A DNA stretch of 64,000 nucleotides from assembly GCF_002811765.1 (NCBI RefSeq), contig NZ_NPDR01000010.1, forward strand, positions 32,034 to 96,033, read 5' to 3'. The notes below the pieces were generated by a model, which saw only the letters and a list, made by a program, of their open reading frames with translations, was not told the DNA's origin and did not search any database. Within the stretch, counting starts at the first letter, position 1. The number at the start of each line of letters is the position of its first letter. The position numbers and the translations under genes are program-made. The stretch comes from Leptospira saintgironsiae. Lineage in GTDB: Bacteria; Spirochaetota; Leptospiria; Leptospirales; Leptospiraceae. This document shows positions 16,977 through 27,003 of this stretch, in pieces.

Positions 16977-18155
16977 TCAGTTATTTTCCAGATAAAGTCT
17001 GATAGCTTCCTTCATGACTGATAATCCAATTGGAAGAGATGTTTCATCAATGTCAAACTTTGAACTATGATGTGGATGGATTAAACCTTTCTCCTCATTC
17101 ATGGAGCCGACAAAAAAGTAACATCCAGGAACCTTCATTAAAAATGCAGAGAAGTCTTCTCCGCCCATGGTCTTAGCATGTTCTTCGGTGACTGAATTTG
17201 GACCTAAAATATTCTCCGAAGCCTTTCGAACAATATCTGCCATTTCAGGATGATTGATTGTTGGGGCATTCGTTCTTTCGTAATGAATGGTTGCCTTCGC
17301 TCCAAAAGCAGAAGCAGTATTTTCTACGACTCTTTTGAATAACTCAGGTGCCTTATCGAACATTTCTTTTGTGAATGTGCGGATCGTTCCTTTTAATTCT
17401 GCTGTTTCGGAAATTACATTGAATGCATGTCCAGCATGAAAAGCTCCTACCGTAACAACGCAGGAATCTAAAGGATCAGTGTTTCGTGATACGATACTTT
17501 GTAGAGAAGTAACTATATGAGAAGCTACTAATATAGGATCCACTGTATGTTGTGGCATTGCTCCGTGGCCGCTGATCCCTTGGACAGTAATTTGAAATTC
17601 ATCTACTGCGGCCATCATCGGGCCATCTACAACTCCCACTTTACCCACAGGGATATGATTCCAAACATGAAGAGCCAATGCAGCAGAAACATCGTATTTT
17701 TCTAATATTCCTTCTTCTATCATGCGGTCTGCGCCTTGTCCGCCTTCTTCCGCTGGTTGGAATACCAACAACACTCTTCCTTTAGGAACTATAGCGCTTG
17801 GATTTTCTTTTAGTTCCGAAGCAAGTCCCATTAAAACAGAAGTATGAGCATCATGACCGCATGCATGCATGACTCCATTATGAACGGAAGTATAATCCGT
17901 CTTATTTTCTTCAATAATGGGAAGGGCATCCATATCCGCTCTTACCAAAAGAGTTTTGCCTGGTTTTCCGGAATCTATAAGGCAAGCGATCCCTGTTTTT
18001 GCTATCCCAGATTGGAATGTATAACCTAAGGATTGGAGATGTTTAGAGACGAAGTCCGCTGTCCCGACTTCTTCGTATCTGAGTTCGGGATGTTTGTGAA
18101 TGAATCTGCGGTATTGGACCAGTTCTTCGGTCCTTGTAGTGGAGACTGTTTTCAT
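16977..18155 (-). CDS. M20 family amidohydrolase (N-acyl amino acid / hippurate hydrolase type)
   Basis: The 392-residue enzyme belongs to the M20D subfamily that removes acyl groups from amino acids, or the side chain of indole conjugates. Metal-site motifs are in place: [19 protein letters not shown] (Cys and His ligands), [10 protein letters not shown] (catalytic and metal Glu), LHVWNH, and the C-terminal [11 protein letters not shown]. No signal peptide is present, so it is cytoplasmic. It appears to be a single-gene unit read away from the PQQ-type dehydrogenase gene. The acyl substrate cannot be predicted. Confidence 0.9.
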   Translation of the reverse strand: MKTVSTTRTEELVQYRRFIHKHPELRYEEVGTADFVSKHLQSLGYTFQSGIAKTGIACLIDSGKPGKTLLVRADMDALPIIEENKTDYTSVHNGVMHACGHDAHTSVLMGLASELKENPSAIVPKGRVLLVFQPAEEGGQGADRMIEEGILEKYDVSAALALHVWNHIPVGKVGVVDGPMMAAVDEFQITVQGISGHGAMPQHTVDPILVASHIVTSLQSIVSRNTDPLDSCVVTVGAFHAGHAFNVISETAELKGTIRTFTKEMFDKAPELFKRVVENTASAFGAKATIHYERTNAPTINHPEMADIVRKASENILGPNSVTEEHAKTMGGEDFSAFLMKVPGCYFFVGSMNEEKGLIHPHHSSKFDIDETSLPIGLSVMKEAIRLYLENN

Positions 18156-18281
18156 GATCTGCTCTAGGATGATTTACCCTGAAATAGGTTTTTAGTCCCT
18201 TCTTTTTTTATTTTTTCGAAAAGAGAGAAACCGGAGCTTTCGGCTTGTTTTCTATATTAATAGGTCAATAAATTAAAGAAG

Positions 18282-19499
18282 ATGAAACCATCATCTAAAA
18301 TCCAAAGGATCTGCATTTATACGATCTTCTTATATTTTGTATGCTTATTAGCATGTTCTAAGCCAGGTCATTCTAATATTCCACTTCTTCCATTTTTGAC
18401 CGGATGTAACGAAGATAGAAATCCTCCTTGTTTGAAACTCACTGAGGTAGCTTCCGGATTTAACGCTCCATTATTTCTTGTTTCTCCTTCTGGAGATGCG
18501 AGTAGGATCTTTGTCTTGGAACAAGGGGGGAAGGTCCGTTTGATCAAAGACGGTTCTCTTCTTGCTTCACCTTTTTTAGATCTGGGATCGGAAGGTCTGG
18601 ATCTAATTTCATTCTCAGGTGAAAGAGGCCTACTTGGTATCGCATTTCATCCTAATTATAATTCTAATGGTAGATTTTGGGTAAACTATACTCGAAAATC
18701 AGATGGAGATACTGTGGTTGCTGAATATTCCAGATCTTCTTCCGATCCTGATCTTGCAAATATAGGCTCTGGTTCTATTTTATTTACGATAGATCAACCA
18801 TTCAGTAATCATAATGGAGGAATGATGACCTTCGATACTGGAGGTTATCTTTTAGTGGGAATGGGTGATGGAGGTGGCGCAGGAGATCCGAATAACGAAG
18901 CGCAGAATTTGGAATCTTCTCTTGGTAAAATTTTGAGGATAGATGTAGATAATTATCCAACTCCCGCTCCTGGAAATAGACCTGCTACTGGATTAGAAAA
19001 TCCTCATATTTGGGATTGGGGCCTTAGAAATCCCTGGAGATTCAGTTTGGATAGAGGAACTGGAGATCTATATATTGCAGACGTAGGGCAAAACAATTAT
19101 GAAGAATTAAATATAGAGCCCGTGAATACAGGAATTAAAAATTACGGATGGAGACTCACAGAAGGAAATCATTGTTATGATCCTTCTATTGGATGTAATA
19201 CTTCCGGGATCAGTTTTCCAAAATTAGAATATAGTCATTTTATAGGAAGTTCTATCACTGGTGGTTATGTGTATAGAGGATCAAACTTTCCTGAATTGAA
19301 CGGAAGATACTTTTATGGTGATTTTATCACAGGAAAGATCTGGTCCATTCTTTGGGATGGGACCAAAGTTTTGAACTTAATAGAACATACTTCTGAAATG
19401 GGATTTTCTTCCAATGTATCTTCCTTCGGAGAAGATTCAAATGGAGAAATCTACGTGGTAGATTATAACGGAAAAATTTTCAGAATAGAAATACGATAA
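18282..19499 (+). CDS. PQQ-dependent sugar dehydrogenase-like lipoprotein
   Basis: A signal peptide with lipobox LLAC (Cys25) anchors the protein outside the inner membrane. The mature part is a six-bladed soluble-glucose-dehydrogenase propeller: GERGLLGIAFHPNY, the SNHNGGMMTFDTGGYLLVGMGDGGGAGDP block with calcium/cofactor-binding residues, SLGKILRID, WGLRNPWRFS, IADVGQNNYEELN and a late GGYVYRG. Related proteins oxidise aldoses with PQQ, though many lack proven cofactor; leptospires would need imported PQQ if they cannot make it, which cannot be judged from this window. Confidence 0.85.
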   Translation: MKPSSKIQRICIYTIFLYFVCLLACSKPGHSNIPLLPFLTGCNEDRNPPCLKLTEVASGFNAPLFLVSPSGDASRIFVLEQGGKVRLIKDGSLLASPFLDLGSEGLDLISFSGERGLLGIAFHPNYNSNGRFWVNYTRKSDGDTVVAEYSRSSSDPDLANIGSGSILFTIDQPFSNHNGGMMTFDTGGYLLVGMGDGGGAGDPNNEAQNLESSLGKILRIDVDNYPTPAPGNRPATGLENPHIWDWGLRNPWRFSLDRGTGDLYIADVGQNNYEELNIEPVNTGIKNYGWRLTEGNHCYDPSIGCNTSGISFPKLEYSHFIGSSITGGYVYRGSNFPELNGRYFYGDFITGKIWSILWDGTKVLNLIEHTSEMGFSSNVSSFGEDSNGEIYVVDYNGKIFRIEIR

Positions 19500-19501
19500 A
19501 A

Positions 19502-21076
19502 CTACAGAGTTCTATCGTATTCGTCTAATTCTCTTTTCCAAACTTGGGTTCCGCAATAATGATCACCTTCAGGGCAATATGGCTTAATATCACCTTGTAA
19601 GCGGATCCAGCAAGGAGCCTTGATCCATTTTGCGATCTCCGGTTGGACCTTTGTCAGATCTATAAGTTCATTGATAGAAGCCTGGAAAATTTCTTCCTGA
19701 GCATTATAACAAGTTCTCGCCCTCCATTTATGATGAAGATTTAACAGATCCCCACTTTCATAAAAACGCACAGGAAAAGCATTCGGAAGAAGATAAGAAG
19801 CATGTTCAGTAGATCCTCCTGCTTCAATAAAACGGTTCAGGTTTTTGAAAATGCCGTCCATTTTTCTTCTATAAGTTTCTTCTAATTGAGGATATTTTAA
19901 TACTACTTTTGGAACGATATAGTCTGGCATTCCAGTGTATTGGCTCATTAATACTGGACGAGAACCAGGGACCATTCTATGTCTTTGGTCTTGGCTATCC
20001 GCAGAGTGAGAAATTCTCTTTTTGAATGAATAATGAACATTGAACATCGCTCTGGAAAGAGGACTCATTGTAGTTTCATTCAGGGTAGAAGTCAGATGTT
20101 TGTTCTTAGAAGGATCCATCACGAGTCGGATCGCTTCTTCATCGTTTAAAGAATTTTTAGATAAACCTAAAACCGCACGGACAGAAGAAGCCAAAACTTC
20201 AGGTCCATTAGAAGAATAGGAAACCAGTCTTGCGTAACGGTTATCCATATCCTCATCGAATTCTCTTACGAAATTTTTAGCAGCCTCCGGTCTATACTCA
20301 GAAGAGCCATCTTGGTAGAAGTCTTTGAAAAATTTATATTCTGCAGTTTCTTCCAGAGGGATCGGATCATCCATTTCTTCCACATAAAGAGGATCGATCT
20401 CTTTTACTTTTTCGATCATCTCTTCTACAACTAAACGTTGTTCCTCAGGTGCGTCGAAAGAATTCATCAAACGATGATATCTATGAAGAGTAAGCCCGTT
20501 TACTGAGTGATATAAATAAGTATAAGTTCCTAAAGGAAGAAGATAACGTGCCACTTCTAAGCACTTCTTCTTGATTGGAAGCTGCCATTTTTCCGGATAA
20601 TTTGCACGTGCCTTATATACTAGGAAATATTCGTCCTGGATGAACGGATGTAGTAGCTCCACAAATTCAAAATACGCGTTAGAGGCATATTCAATCGCTT
20701 CTAAATAATATTCCTTCTGCTTTCCCGAGAGAGTAGGCGGAATATAATAATTTTCTTTTTTAACTTCTACATATCTTTGGCTCACCTGTTCCGAGTTATA
20801 GTACGGATGAGAATGTAGAAAAGACCAAACGAACTGACGGGACACTTTGTCTAACGTGAATATAAAATGAGGATGTTGTCTTGTGGTAAGGTGGCCAGCT
20901 TTCTTCGTGGATTTGGCTACCTTATCTCTGATTTCCAAGGATTTTTCAGTACGGATCATGTCTTCAGGAAGAAGGATCCCCTTAGAAGAATAGCAAGTCC
21001 GAGCGGAAGCGATCGCTAGATTGAAAGGTTCTGTGGTCGCATCTAAAAGTTGAACGATCGGTTTCTGGTGATCCAT
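19502..21076 (-). CDS. thyX: Double-length FAD-dependent thymidylate synthase (ThyX family)
   Basis: ThyX methylates dUMP to dTMP with FAD, NADPH and methylene-tetrahydrofolate. Classic ThyX is about 220-250 residues; this one is 524 and looks like two ThyX-like halves, as in the long chlamydial enzyme. The signature is split: the first half keeps [12 protein letters not shown] (the S-x-NE-x-S-x-RY part), and the second half keeps [14 protein letters not shown] (the RHR part). The ATG at 21076 (MDHQKP) gives the natural start; the frame continues upstream to 21151 across a palindrome and is unlikely to be translated. No thyA is seen in the window. Confidence 0.82.
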   Translation of the reverse strand: MDHQKPIVQLLDATTEPFNLAIASARTCYSSKGILLPEDMIRTEKSLEIRDKVAKSTKKAGHLTTRQHPHFIFTLDKVSRQFVWSFLHSHPYYNSEQVSQRYVEVKKENYYIPPTLSGKQKEYYLEAIEYASNAYFEFVELLHPFIQDEYFLVYKARANYPEKWQLPIKKKCLEVARYLLPLGTYTYLYHSVNGLTLHRYHRLMNSFDAPEEQRLVVEEMIEKVKEIDPLYVEEMDDPIPLEETAEYKFFKDFYQDGSSEYRPEAAKNFVREFDEDMDNRYARLVSYSSNGPEVLASSVRAVLGLSKNSLNDEEAIRLVMDPSKNKHLTSTLNETTMSPLSRAMFNVHYSFKKRISHSADSQDQRHRMVPGSRPVLMSQYTGMPDYIVPKVVLKYPQLEETYRRKMDGIFKNLNRFIEAGGSTEHASYLLPNAFPVRFYESGDLLNLHHKWRARTCYNAQEEIFQASINELIDLTKVQPEIAKWIKAPCWIRLQGDIKPYCPEGDHYCGTQVWKRELDEYDRTL

Positions 21077-21134
21077 GGATTTGCTACTCCGGAACGCTAG
21101 AATGGTATTATGTCGGTAAGCGAAAAGCAAGAAA

Positions 21135-21150
21135 TGTGGGAACTCCCACA
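21135..21150. repeat. Palindrome TGTGGGA-AC-TCCCACA (dispersed family member)
   Basis: Perfect 7-base arms around AC, in the spacer between the divergent thyX and aldo/keto reductase genes. Same consensus as the palindromes at 16791, 16926 and 62644. Confidence 0.6.
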
Positions 21151-21174
21151 AAAATCAGGCTTAGAAAATGCTTG

Positions 21175-21219
21175 CCATTTAGTTACAAATTATATAAAAT
21201 GTAAATTGTAACTAAATGG
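21175..21219. promoter_or_regulatory. 14-base inverted repeat operator overlapping the ribosome-binding site of the aldo/keto reductase gene
   Basis: CCATTTAGTTACAA (21175-21188) and its exact complement (21206-21219) flank an AT-rich 17-base core that includes a TATAAA-like -10 candidate. The right arm abuts the GGAGG ribosome-binding site of the next gene. A TetR regulator is encoded two genes downstream in the same unit, so this is probably its operator. Confidence 0.65.
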
Positions 21220-21228
21220 AGGTTTCGA

Positions 21229-22218
21229 ATGAAACTGAGAAAATTAGGCAAAAGCGGCCCTGAGATTTCCCAAGTAGGCTTGGGCTGTATGGGGATGTCG
21301 GACTTTTACGGCACAAAAGAAACCAGAAACAGGCAAGAATCCATCGCGACCATTCATGAGGCCTTGGATTCCGGGATCAATTTTCTGAATACCGGAGACT
21401 TCTACGGGATTGGGCATAATGAACTTTTGATCTCAGAAGCGTTGAAGGATAGAAAAACCAAACCAATGATCAGTGTGAAGTTCGGCGGACTTCGCAATCC
21501 AAATGGAGCATTCATCGGATACGATTTCAGACCGAATTCTGTGAAAAACTTTGCGGCACATTCTCTCACCAGACTTGGAGTAGATGTGATCGATATTTAT
21601 CAGGCCTCTAGGGTTGATCCAGAAGTTCCAATCGAGGATACTGTGGGTGCGATTGCAGACCTGATCAAGGAAGGATATGTGCGATATCTCGGACTTTCGG
21701 AAGCTTCTCCCGAAAATTTGAGAAGGGCTCATAAGGTTCATCCGGTCACTGCTTTGGAAATTGAATATTCTTTGGCAACTCGTGTGATTGAGAAGGAACT
21801 CCTCGAAACCGCGAGAGAACTTGGAGTGGCAATCGTTCCATACGGAATTGTGGGAAGAGGACTTCTGACCGGAAAAATTGAAAGCTCTTTGGGTGTTTCA
21901 GATTTTAGATCCATTTCTCCTCGTTTCCAGGGAAAAAACCTTGAAGCGAATTTGGAGCGTGTGAGTCTGCTTCAAGAGCTTGCAAAGAAGAAGGGCTGCA
22001 CTACTGCTCAACTTGCTATCGCTTGGGTGCTTCATAAGGGAGAAGATATTTTTCCTTTAATCGGTTCCACAAGAAGAGAAAGTCTTAGGGAAAATTTAGA
22101 AGCTCTTTCGGTGCAATTAACTCCGGAAGAAGTGAAAACCTTGGATGATACTTTTCCGGAAGGCGCTTTCCAAGGAGATAGATATCCTTCTCATTCGATG
22201 CAACTCGTCGTTAAATGA
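21229..22218 (+). CDS. Aldo/keto reductase
   Basis: An NADPH-dependent (beta/alpha)8-barrel oxidoreductase of 329 residues. The N-terminus has LGKSGPEISQVGLGCMGMSDFYG; tetrad Asp and Tyr are in NTGDFYG and the Lys in ISVKFGG. The usual His of the LHR-x-DP motif is replaced: the sequence reads IYQASRVDPEVP, as in a subgroup of bacterial AKRs. Cofactor-binding SVQLTPEEV-type and GSTRRE segments are at the C-terminus. The enzyme may reduce reactive aldehydes or quinones. It is cotranscribed with the TetR gene three bases downstream. Confidence 0.88.
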   Translation: MKLRKLGKSGPEISQVGLGCMGMSDFYGTKETRNRQESIATIHEALDSGINFLNTGDFYGIGHNELLISEALKDRKTKPMISVKFGGLRNPNGAFIGYDFRPNSVKNFAAHSLTRLGVDVIDIYQASRVDPEVPIEDTVGAIADLIKEGYVRYLGLSEASPENLRRAHKVHPVTALEIEYSLATRVIEKELLETARELGVAIVPYGIVGRGLLTGKIESSLGVSDFRSISPRFQGKNLEANLERVSLLQELAKKKGCTTAQLAIAWVLHKGEDIFPLIGSTRRESLRENLEALSVQLTPEEVKTLDDTFPEGAFQGDRYPSHSMQLVVK

Positions 22219-22221
22219 GAG

Positions 22222-22821
22222 ATGCCTAAAACAGGTTTAAAGCCAGAAGAACTACAAGAAAAAGTGCTCGATGCCGCAGAGATTGAGATTAGAAGAAACG
22301 GTGTCGAGCGTTTGAAACTTACTGACGTGGCTAGGAATCTAAACCTAAGCCACGCCGCATTATACAAACATTTCGCTGACAAAGAAGCGTTGCTCGATTC
22401 TATTTCCAAAAGATGGTTGGATCGAATCGATCTAGCTCTCGCAGAAGTTTCCTCCAAAACAAGTCCATTAGAAGAAAGAATTTTAGAGTGGCTAATGACT
22501 CTCCATATGATGAAAAGAGAGAAGGTCCAGTCAGATCCTAGAATTTATACTGCATTCAATAATTCAGCAGAGAAAACAAGACCATTCGTCAAAAAACATA
22601 TCCAGACAATGTATGAACAACTGGAAGCAATGGTCCAAGAAGGATTACAAAAAGGATTATTTTTTTGTAATACTCCTAAAGAAGGAGCTCGGATCATTTT
22701 TGAAGGGACTGCTGCCTTCCATCATCCTCGTCTGGTATTCGATAATATAGAAGAAGATCGGATCGAATTCCTTCGATCCGTTGTGAACGCGATTCTCTCT
22801 GGACTGAAGAGTAAGAAGTAA
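22222..22821 (+). CDS. TetR family transcriptional regulator
   Basis: A 199-residue regulator with a TetR helix-turn-helix in the first 60 residues (VLDAAEIEIRRNGVERLKLTDVARNLNLSHAALYKHFADKEALL) and a helical effector domain ending in EGTAAFHHPRLV, common in a TetR C-terminal family. It follows the aldo/keto reductase gene closely and probably represses the pair by binding the inverted repeat at 21175-21219. The inducer is unknown. Confidence 0.88.
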   Translation: MPKTGLKPEELQEKVLDAAEIEIRRNGVERLKLTDVARNLNLSHAALYKHFADKEALLDSISKRWLDRIDLALAEVSSKTSPLEERILEWLMTLHMMKREKVQSDPRIYTAFNNSAEKTRPFVKKHIQTMYEQLEAMVQEGLQKGLFFCNTPKEGARIIFEGTAAFHHPRLVFDNIEEDRIEFLRSVVNAILSGLKSKK

Positions 22822-22833
22822 GAGCCGCGCTCT
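22821..22833. terminator. Short hairpin between convergent genes
   Basis: AGAGC-CGC-GCTCT forms a small GC-rich stem immediately after the TetR stop, between it and the convergent RND pump gene. There is no T-run, so termination is only a suggestion. Confidence 0.3.
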
Positions 22834-22857
22834 TCGCTTCGTTCGGATCAGAGGATC

Positions 22858-25800
22858 TTACTTCTTCCTTTTTAATCCATTCTTAGAACGTTTAGATTTA
22901 GAACTTATTATATCTTCCGGCTCTTCTTCTTGGATCTCTTCTGCTTCCCAGGAAACTTCTTCCAAAGTTTGAGGAATTCTTTCTTGGGCTCTGGAAGCTT
23001 GGAACTCGGACTCTAATTTTCTTTTACGAGCTTCTTTTCTTCTTTCCTGGTCTTGGTAAATATTCAGTAGGAATTCCATCACGATAGGAAGAAGTACCCT
23101 AGATAAAACTGTGGCAACGATTACTCCGAAGATCACCACAGTTGCTAGAGGTCTTTGCACTTCTGCCCCTGCCATTGTAGAAATTGCCATTGGAATAAAT
23201 CCAACTGCTGCAATAATCTCAGTTGTCATTACTGGGCGAAGTGAATGAAGCCCAGCTGAGAGCACTGCTTTGGAGATAGTAATCCCTTTTTCTAATTCTT
23301 CTTTGAGAGTGGAGGCGTATACAACCCCGTTCAATACTGCGATACCACTTACCGCGATAAATCCAACACCAGCAGGAATACTAAAAGGAAGGCCTCTAAG
23401 CACGAGTCCTATGATCCCTCCTGCAACTGCGAGTGGTACTACGATGAATACTCCCGCCGCATAATATACGTTCCCGAATGCAGCGATTAACATCACGAAT
23501 ATGATCCCGAGTGCGATTGGCACAACGAGCATCAATCTGTTCTTCGCTCTTTGGAAGTTCTCGAACTGGCCACCCCAATCTGTTCTATAACCTTCCGGAA
23601 GAGTTTTTTCGATATCCGCTGTTACTTTCTGGGCCTCATTTACGAAACCTACTAAGTCTCTTCCGCGAACGTTGGCTTCTACCATGATCCTTCGTTTTAA
23701 GGATTCTCTGTAAATTGCAGCGGGACCTTCTACAAATTCAATGGTTGCTACTTGGCCAAGAGGAACTGTGACTCCTGTAGAAGTCATGACTGGAATATTT
23801 TCTAATTTATCCAGATCCGAAACATCCAATTGTAAACGAACTACTAAGTCGAACCGTTTGAATCCTTCGAATACCTTTCCTGCTTTTCTTCCGATACGTA
23901 ATGATTCTACAGTAGTTAAAATTTCTTCTGCGGCGACTCCATAACGTGCCATCTTTTGTCTGTCTGCTTTGATTTGGATCAAAGGAAGTCCGAGTACTCT
24001 TTGCACTCTTAAGTCCGCAGCACCAGGGACCTTTTTGATCTTATCTGCAAATTTTGCTGCAGTGTCCTTTAATGTTTGGAGATCGTCTCCGTAAATTTTG
24101 ATCACTACGTCTGCTTTGGATCCAGAGAGAAGTGCATTCACTCTGTTTTCAATTGGTTGTGAAAGTGAGATCGTGCTGGAAGGAACAGATTTTAGGATTG
24201 CGTCCTTCATTTTATCCATGAGCTCATCACGAGAAGAAGCGGATGTCCATTCTTTAGGAGGAATGAGCTTCACCATGGATTCTCCTTCTTCTGTTCCGAT
24301 TGGTTCTGCTGCGGATTCACCTCTACCCATCTTGCTAACTACACTTGTTACTTCCGGGAATTGAGCGATTACCCTCTCAATCTCAGTATTTGTGTCTCTG
24401 GAATAATTGATAGAAGTAGATGGAAGTCTTTTGATATCTATCGCAAATTCCCCCTCGTCGATACGTGGAAGGAATTCTGATCCTAAGGTAGATCCTAATA
24501 TTAGAGAAACTGCAAATACTCCTAAGCCAGTTCTTAAGAATATTTTTTTGTTGGCCATACCAAATTCGAGAAGTTGCATATACAGCTCTTCTGCTCTGTC
24601 CCAGAATTTGCTATGATGGAATACTGGAGTTTGGAATAAGATACTTGCTGCAGCAGGGAAGGTGGTAAGAGAAAATAAAAGTGCCATGGCAAGTGAGATT
24701 GCAACAGTCATTGCCATAGGTTTGAACATTCTACCTTCTACACCTTCTAATGTCATGAGCGGTAGATATACTAATAAGATAATACCGACAGAGAATGCTG
24801 CTGCTCTTGCTACTCTCACGCAGGAATCTGTGATGATCTGTTCTGCGGCGAGTTTTCTATCCTCTTGTGAATTCTGTTGTTCGTAGAATGCTTGTTTTAA
24901 GATAAAACCATGAAGAACCGATTCCAACATCACGATGGTTCCATCTACCAGGAGTCCGAAGTCCAAGGCTCCTAAAGACATTAAGTTACCAACAATGCCG
25001 AACATTCTCATAAATATTGTAGCGGCAAGCATCGGGATCGGAATAGATAAGCTAACGAGTAGCGCACCCTTTACTGTTCCGAGTGCAAAGATCAAAACGA
25101 TAATTACAAGTACAGCTGCTTCTGCAAGGTTTGTGAAGATGGTTCCTAATGTTCTTCCGATAAATTCAGAACGATCGTAGAATGTTACGATCTTCATTCC
25201 TTCCGGTAGTCTTGCTCTCAGTATTTCTACTTTTTCTTTAACCTTTTTTACAACTTCCAAAGAGTTTTGGCCCATGAGCATCATTGCAGTGGCGCCTACA
25301 ACTTCTCCCTTCGCATCTTTGGTCATAAGTCCAAAACGAAGTGCTGGACCAGTTTCTACTGTTGCGATCTGTCCTAAAAGAAGTGGAACCCCATCTCTTT
25401 CTGTTTGGACTGCTACGTTACGGATCTCATCTACAGTTTTGAACTGGCTTTCTCCGCGGATTACGATCTGTTCAGCACTTTTGGTGATATAACCACCACC
25501 GGTGTTCTGGTTGGCGGTCTCTAGTTTATCACAAAGTTGAGATAATGTAATATTATGAACTGCTAATCTTTGCGGATCTATCTTGATTTGATATTGTCTT
25601 GCTTCTCCGCCGATGATGTTTACATCTATAATCCCTTCGGTGGATTTGATCTCTCTTGCAAGTTCCCATTCCATATATGTCCTGAGCTCTTCAGGATTAT
25701 GACGATCACTTGTTAGAACGAATTCGTAAATATCACCAAGACCAGTTGCGATAGGAGAAAGTTCAGGGCTTCCATAACCTTTAGGAATTACAGCTTCTGC

Positions 25801-26148
25801 TGCTCTCAATCTTTCGTTGATGAGCTGCCTTGCAAAATAAATATCAGTCCCGTCTTTGAAGATAACTGTAACACTACTCACTCCAGTTCTGGAAATAGAA
25901 CGTATTTCTGTTACGTGAGGAACACCAGTGAGTTCCATCTCTATCGGATAAGTGATGAACTGCTCTACTTCTACAGGAGAAAGACCAGGAGACTGAGTTA
26001 CAACGGAAACCTGAACGTTTGTAATATCTGGGATCGCGTCGATAGAAAGTTGATACGCGTTATAAATACCTACTATGGTTATTCCTGATGTGAGTATCAG
26101 GACGAAAATCCTGTTCTTAATGGAGAGACGGATCAGTTTATCTATCAT
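22858..26148 (-). CDS. CusA/CzcA-type heavy-metal efflux RND pump
   Basis: A 1096-residue inner-membrane proton-driven exporter of the HME-RND family. It begins [19 protein letters not shown], has the periplasmic porter repeats, and the fourth-helix signature [17 protein letters not shown] keeps the two Asp and one Glu that relay protons. The length and motifs are complete. The C-terminal ~65 residues are a charged, Glu/Lys-rich cytoplasmic tail that is longer than usual. No membrane-fusion protein or outer-membrane channel gene is adjacent, so it must use partners encoded elsewhere. The metal cannot be fixed; no CusA methionine triad could be confirmed by eye. Confidence 0.92.
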   Translation of the reverse strand: MIDKLIRLSIKNRIFVLILTSGITIVGIYNAYQLSIDAIPDITNVQVSVVTQSPGLSPVEVEQFITYPIEMELTGVPHVTEIRSISRTGVSSVTVIFKDGTDIYFARQLINERLRAAEAVIPKGYGSPELSPIATGLGDIYEFVLTSDRHNPEELRTYMEWELAREIKSTEGIIDVNIIGGEARQYQIKIDPQRLAVHNITLSQLCDKLETANQNTGGGYITKSAEQIVIRGESQFKTVDEIRNVAVQTERDGVPLLLGQIATVETGPALRFGLMTKDAKGEVVGATAMMLMGQNSLEVVKKVKEKVEILRARLPEGMKIVTFYDRSEFIGRTLGTIFTNLAEAAVLVIIVLIFALGTVKGALLVSLSIPIPMLAATIFMRMFGIVGNLMSLGALDFGLLVDGTIVMLESVLHGFILKQAFYEQQNSQEDRKLAAEQIITDSCVRVARAAAFSVGIILLVYLPLMTLEGVEGRMFKPMAMTVAISLAMALLFSLTTFPAAASILFQTPVFHHSKFWDRAEELYMQLLEFGMANKKIFLRTGLGVFAVSLILGSTLGSEFLPRIDEGEFAIDIKRLPSTSINYSRDTNTEIERVIAQFPEVTSVVSKMGRGESAAEPIGTEEGESMVKLIPPKEWTSASSRDELMDKMKDAILKSVPSSTISLSQPIENRVNALLSGSKADVVIKIYGDDLQTLKDTAAKFADKIKKVPGAADLRVQRVLGLPLIQIKADRQKMARYGVAAEEILTTVESLRIGRKAGKVFEGFKRFDLVVRLQLDVSDLDKLENIPVMTSTGVTVPLGQVATIEFVEGPAAIYRESLKRRIMVEANVRGRDLVGFVNEAQKVTADIEKTLPEGYRTDWGGQFENFQRAKNRLMLVVPIALGIIFVMLIAAFGNVYYAAGVFIVVPLAVAGGIIGLVLRGLPFSIPAGVGFIAVSGIAVLNGVVYASTLKEELEKGITISKAVLSAGLHSLRPVMTTEIIAAVGFIPMAISTMAGAEVQRPLATVVIFGVIVATVLSRVLLPIVMEFLLNIYQDQERRKEARKRKLESEFQASRAQERIPQTLEEVSWEAEEIQEEEPEDIISSKSKRSKNGLKRKK

Positions 26149-26274
26149 GGAAGGGTCCCGGGCAAGGATACGTACAAATTCCCAGTAACTCTCGACTTGT
26201 CGAATGGTTTTTAGTAAAAAGGGTCTCTTAAAAGTAACTATAGAAAGGAACTGATCTAAATATAGAGGGTCTAA

Positions 26275-27003
26275 TCAAAGCTTTTCAAAAAGTACAAACT
26301 TCATCCCGTTTTTCTCATCCTTTCTTTCCAGTCCGAAATTATTCTGAGAAACAGTTTTGATCAAATCATCAATCGGAAGGATCAGTTTGTTATACGAACT
26401 GGAAGTAACAGTCCAACCTTTATCAGTTTTCTCATGATATATATCTGTAATATCTACTTTATTCTCAAGGAATTGTAGTTGGCAGGTGAAAATTCGAGAT
26501 TCTTCAGAACGAACTACAAAAATACTTTTATCTCCAGGTTTTCCGTAACTCAGGTCTCTATAACCTAAAATTAATTTACTTCCTGGAGAAAGAAAACTAG
26601 ACCAAAGACTTACAGTAGTTTCCCAATCTTTTTCTGATTCTAAATGAGTGATCGTATCCCCCATACACAAAAGGATTTCGGGAGAAACTCCTTGGTATAA
26701 GTCCCTGGATCTGATATCAGCAATCTTGGTTCTTATATTTGTATTTGGTTTTCTCGTTTTGATCTCGGATAATAATTTTTCGCTGAAGTCGATTGCTAAA
26801 ACTTGAAATCCTAATTCTTCTAATGGAATGGATTGTATTCCACTTCCTGCTCCTAGATCCCAAGCGACTCCGTTTGCACGCGGAGAAATTTCAAATGATC
26901 TGAATAATTCCAATTGGTCCTTTTCTTTTACAGAAAGATCTCCCAACATCCAGGAATATTTATCAGCCAAAAAGTTTTCGTAATGTGATTCTGGAGATTG
27001 CAT
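26275..27003 (-). CDS. Class I SAM-dependent methyltransferase
   Basis: A 242-residue Rossmann methyltransferase with motif I VAWDLGAGSGIQSIPLEELG, an acidic motif II in VLAIDFSE, and a post-I LLCMGDTITHL loop. The substrate is unknown. It shares its first base with the end of the class III cyclase gene (TA/ATG overlap), so the two are coupled and belong to a three-gene unit with the GT-C protein upstream. Confidence 0.78.
   Translation of the reverse strand: MQSPESHYENFLADKYSWMLGDLSVKEKDQLELFRSFEISPRANGVAWDLGAGSGIQSIPLEELGFQVLAIDFSEKLLSEIKTRKPNTNIRTKIADIRSRDLYQGVSPEILLCMGDTITHLESEKDWETTVSLWSSFLSPGSKLILGYRDLSYGKPGDKSIFVVRSEESRIFTCQLQFLENKVDITDIYHEKTDKGWTVTSSSYNKLILPIDDLIKTVSQNNFGLERKDEKNGMKFVLFEKL

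Noticed and set aside
21077..21151. 25-residue N-terminal extension of ThyX
   Set aside because: It crosses the palindrome at 21135-21150, and the extension shows no family similarity; MDHQKP at 21076 is the natural start.
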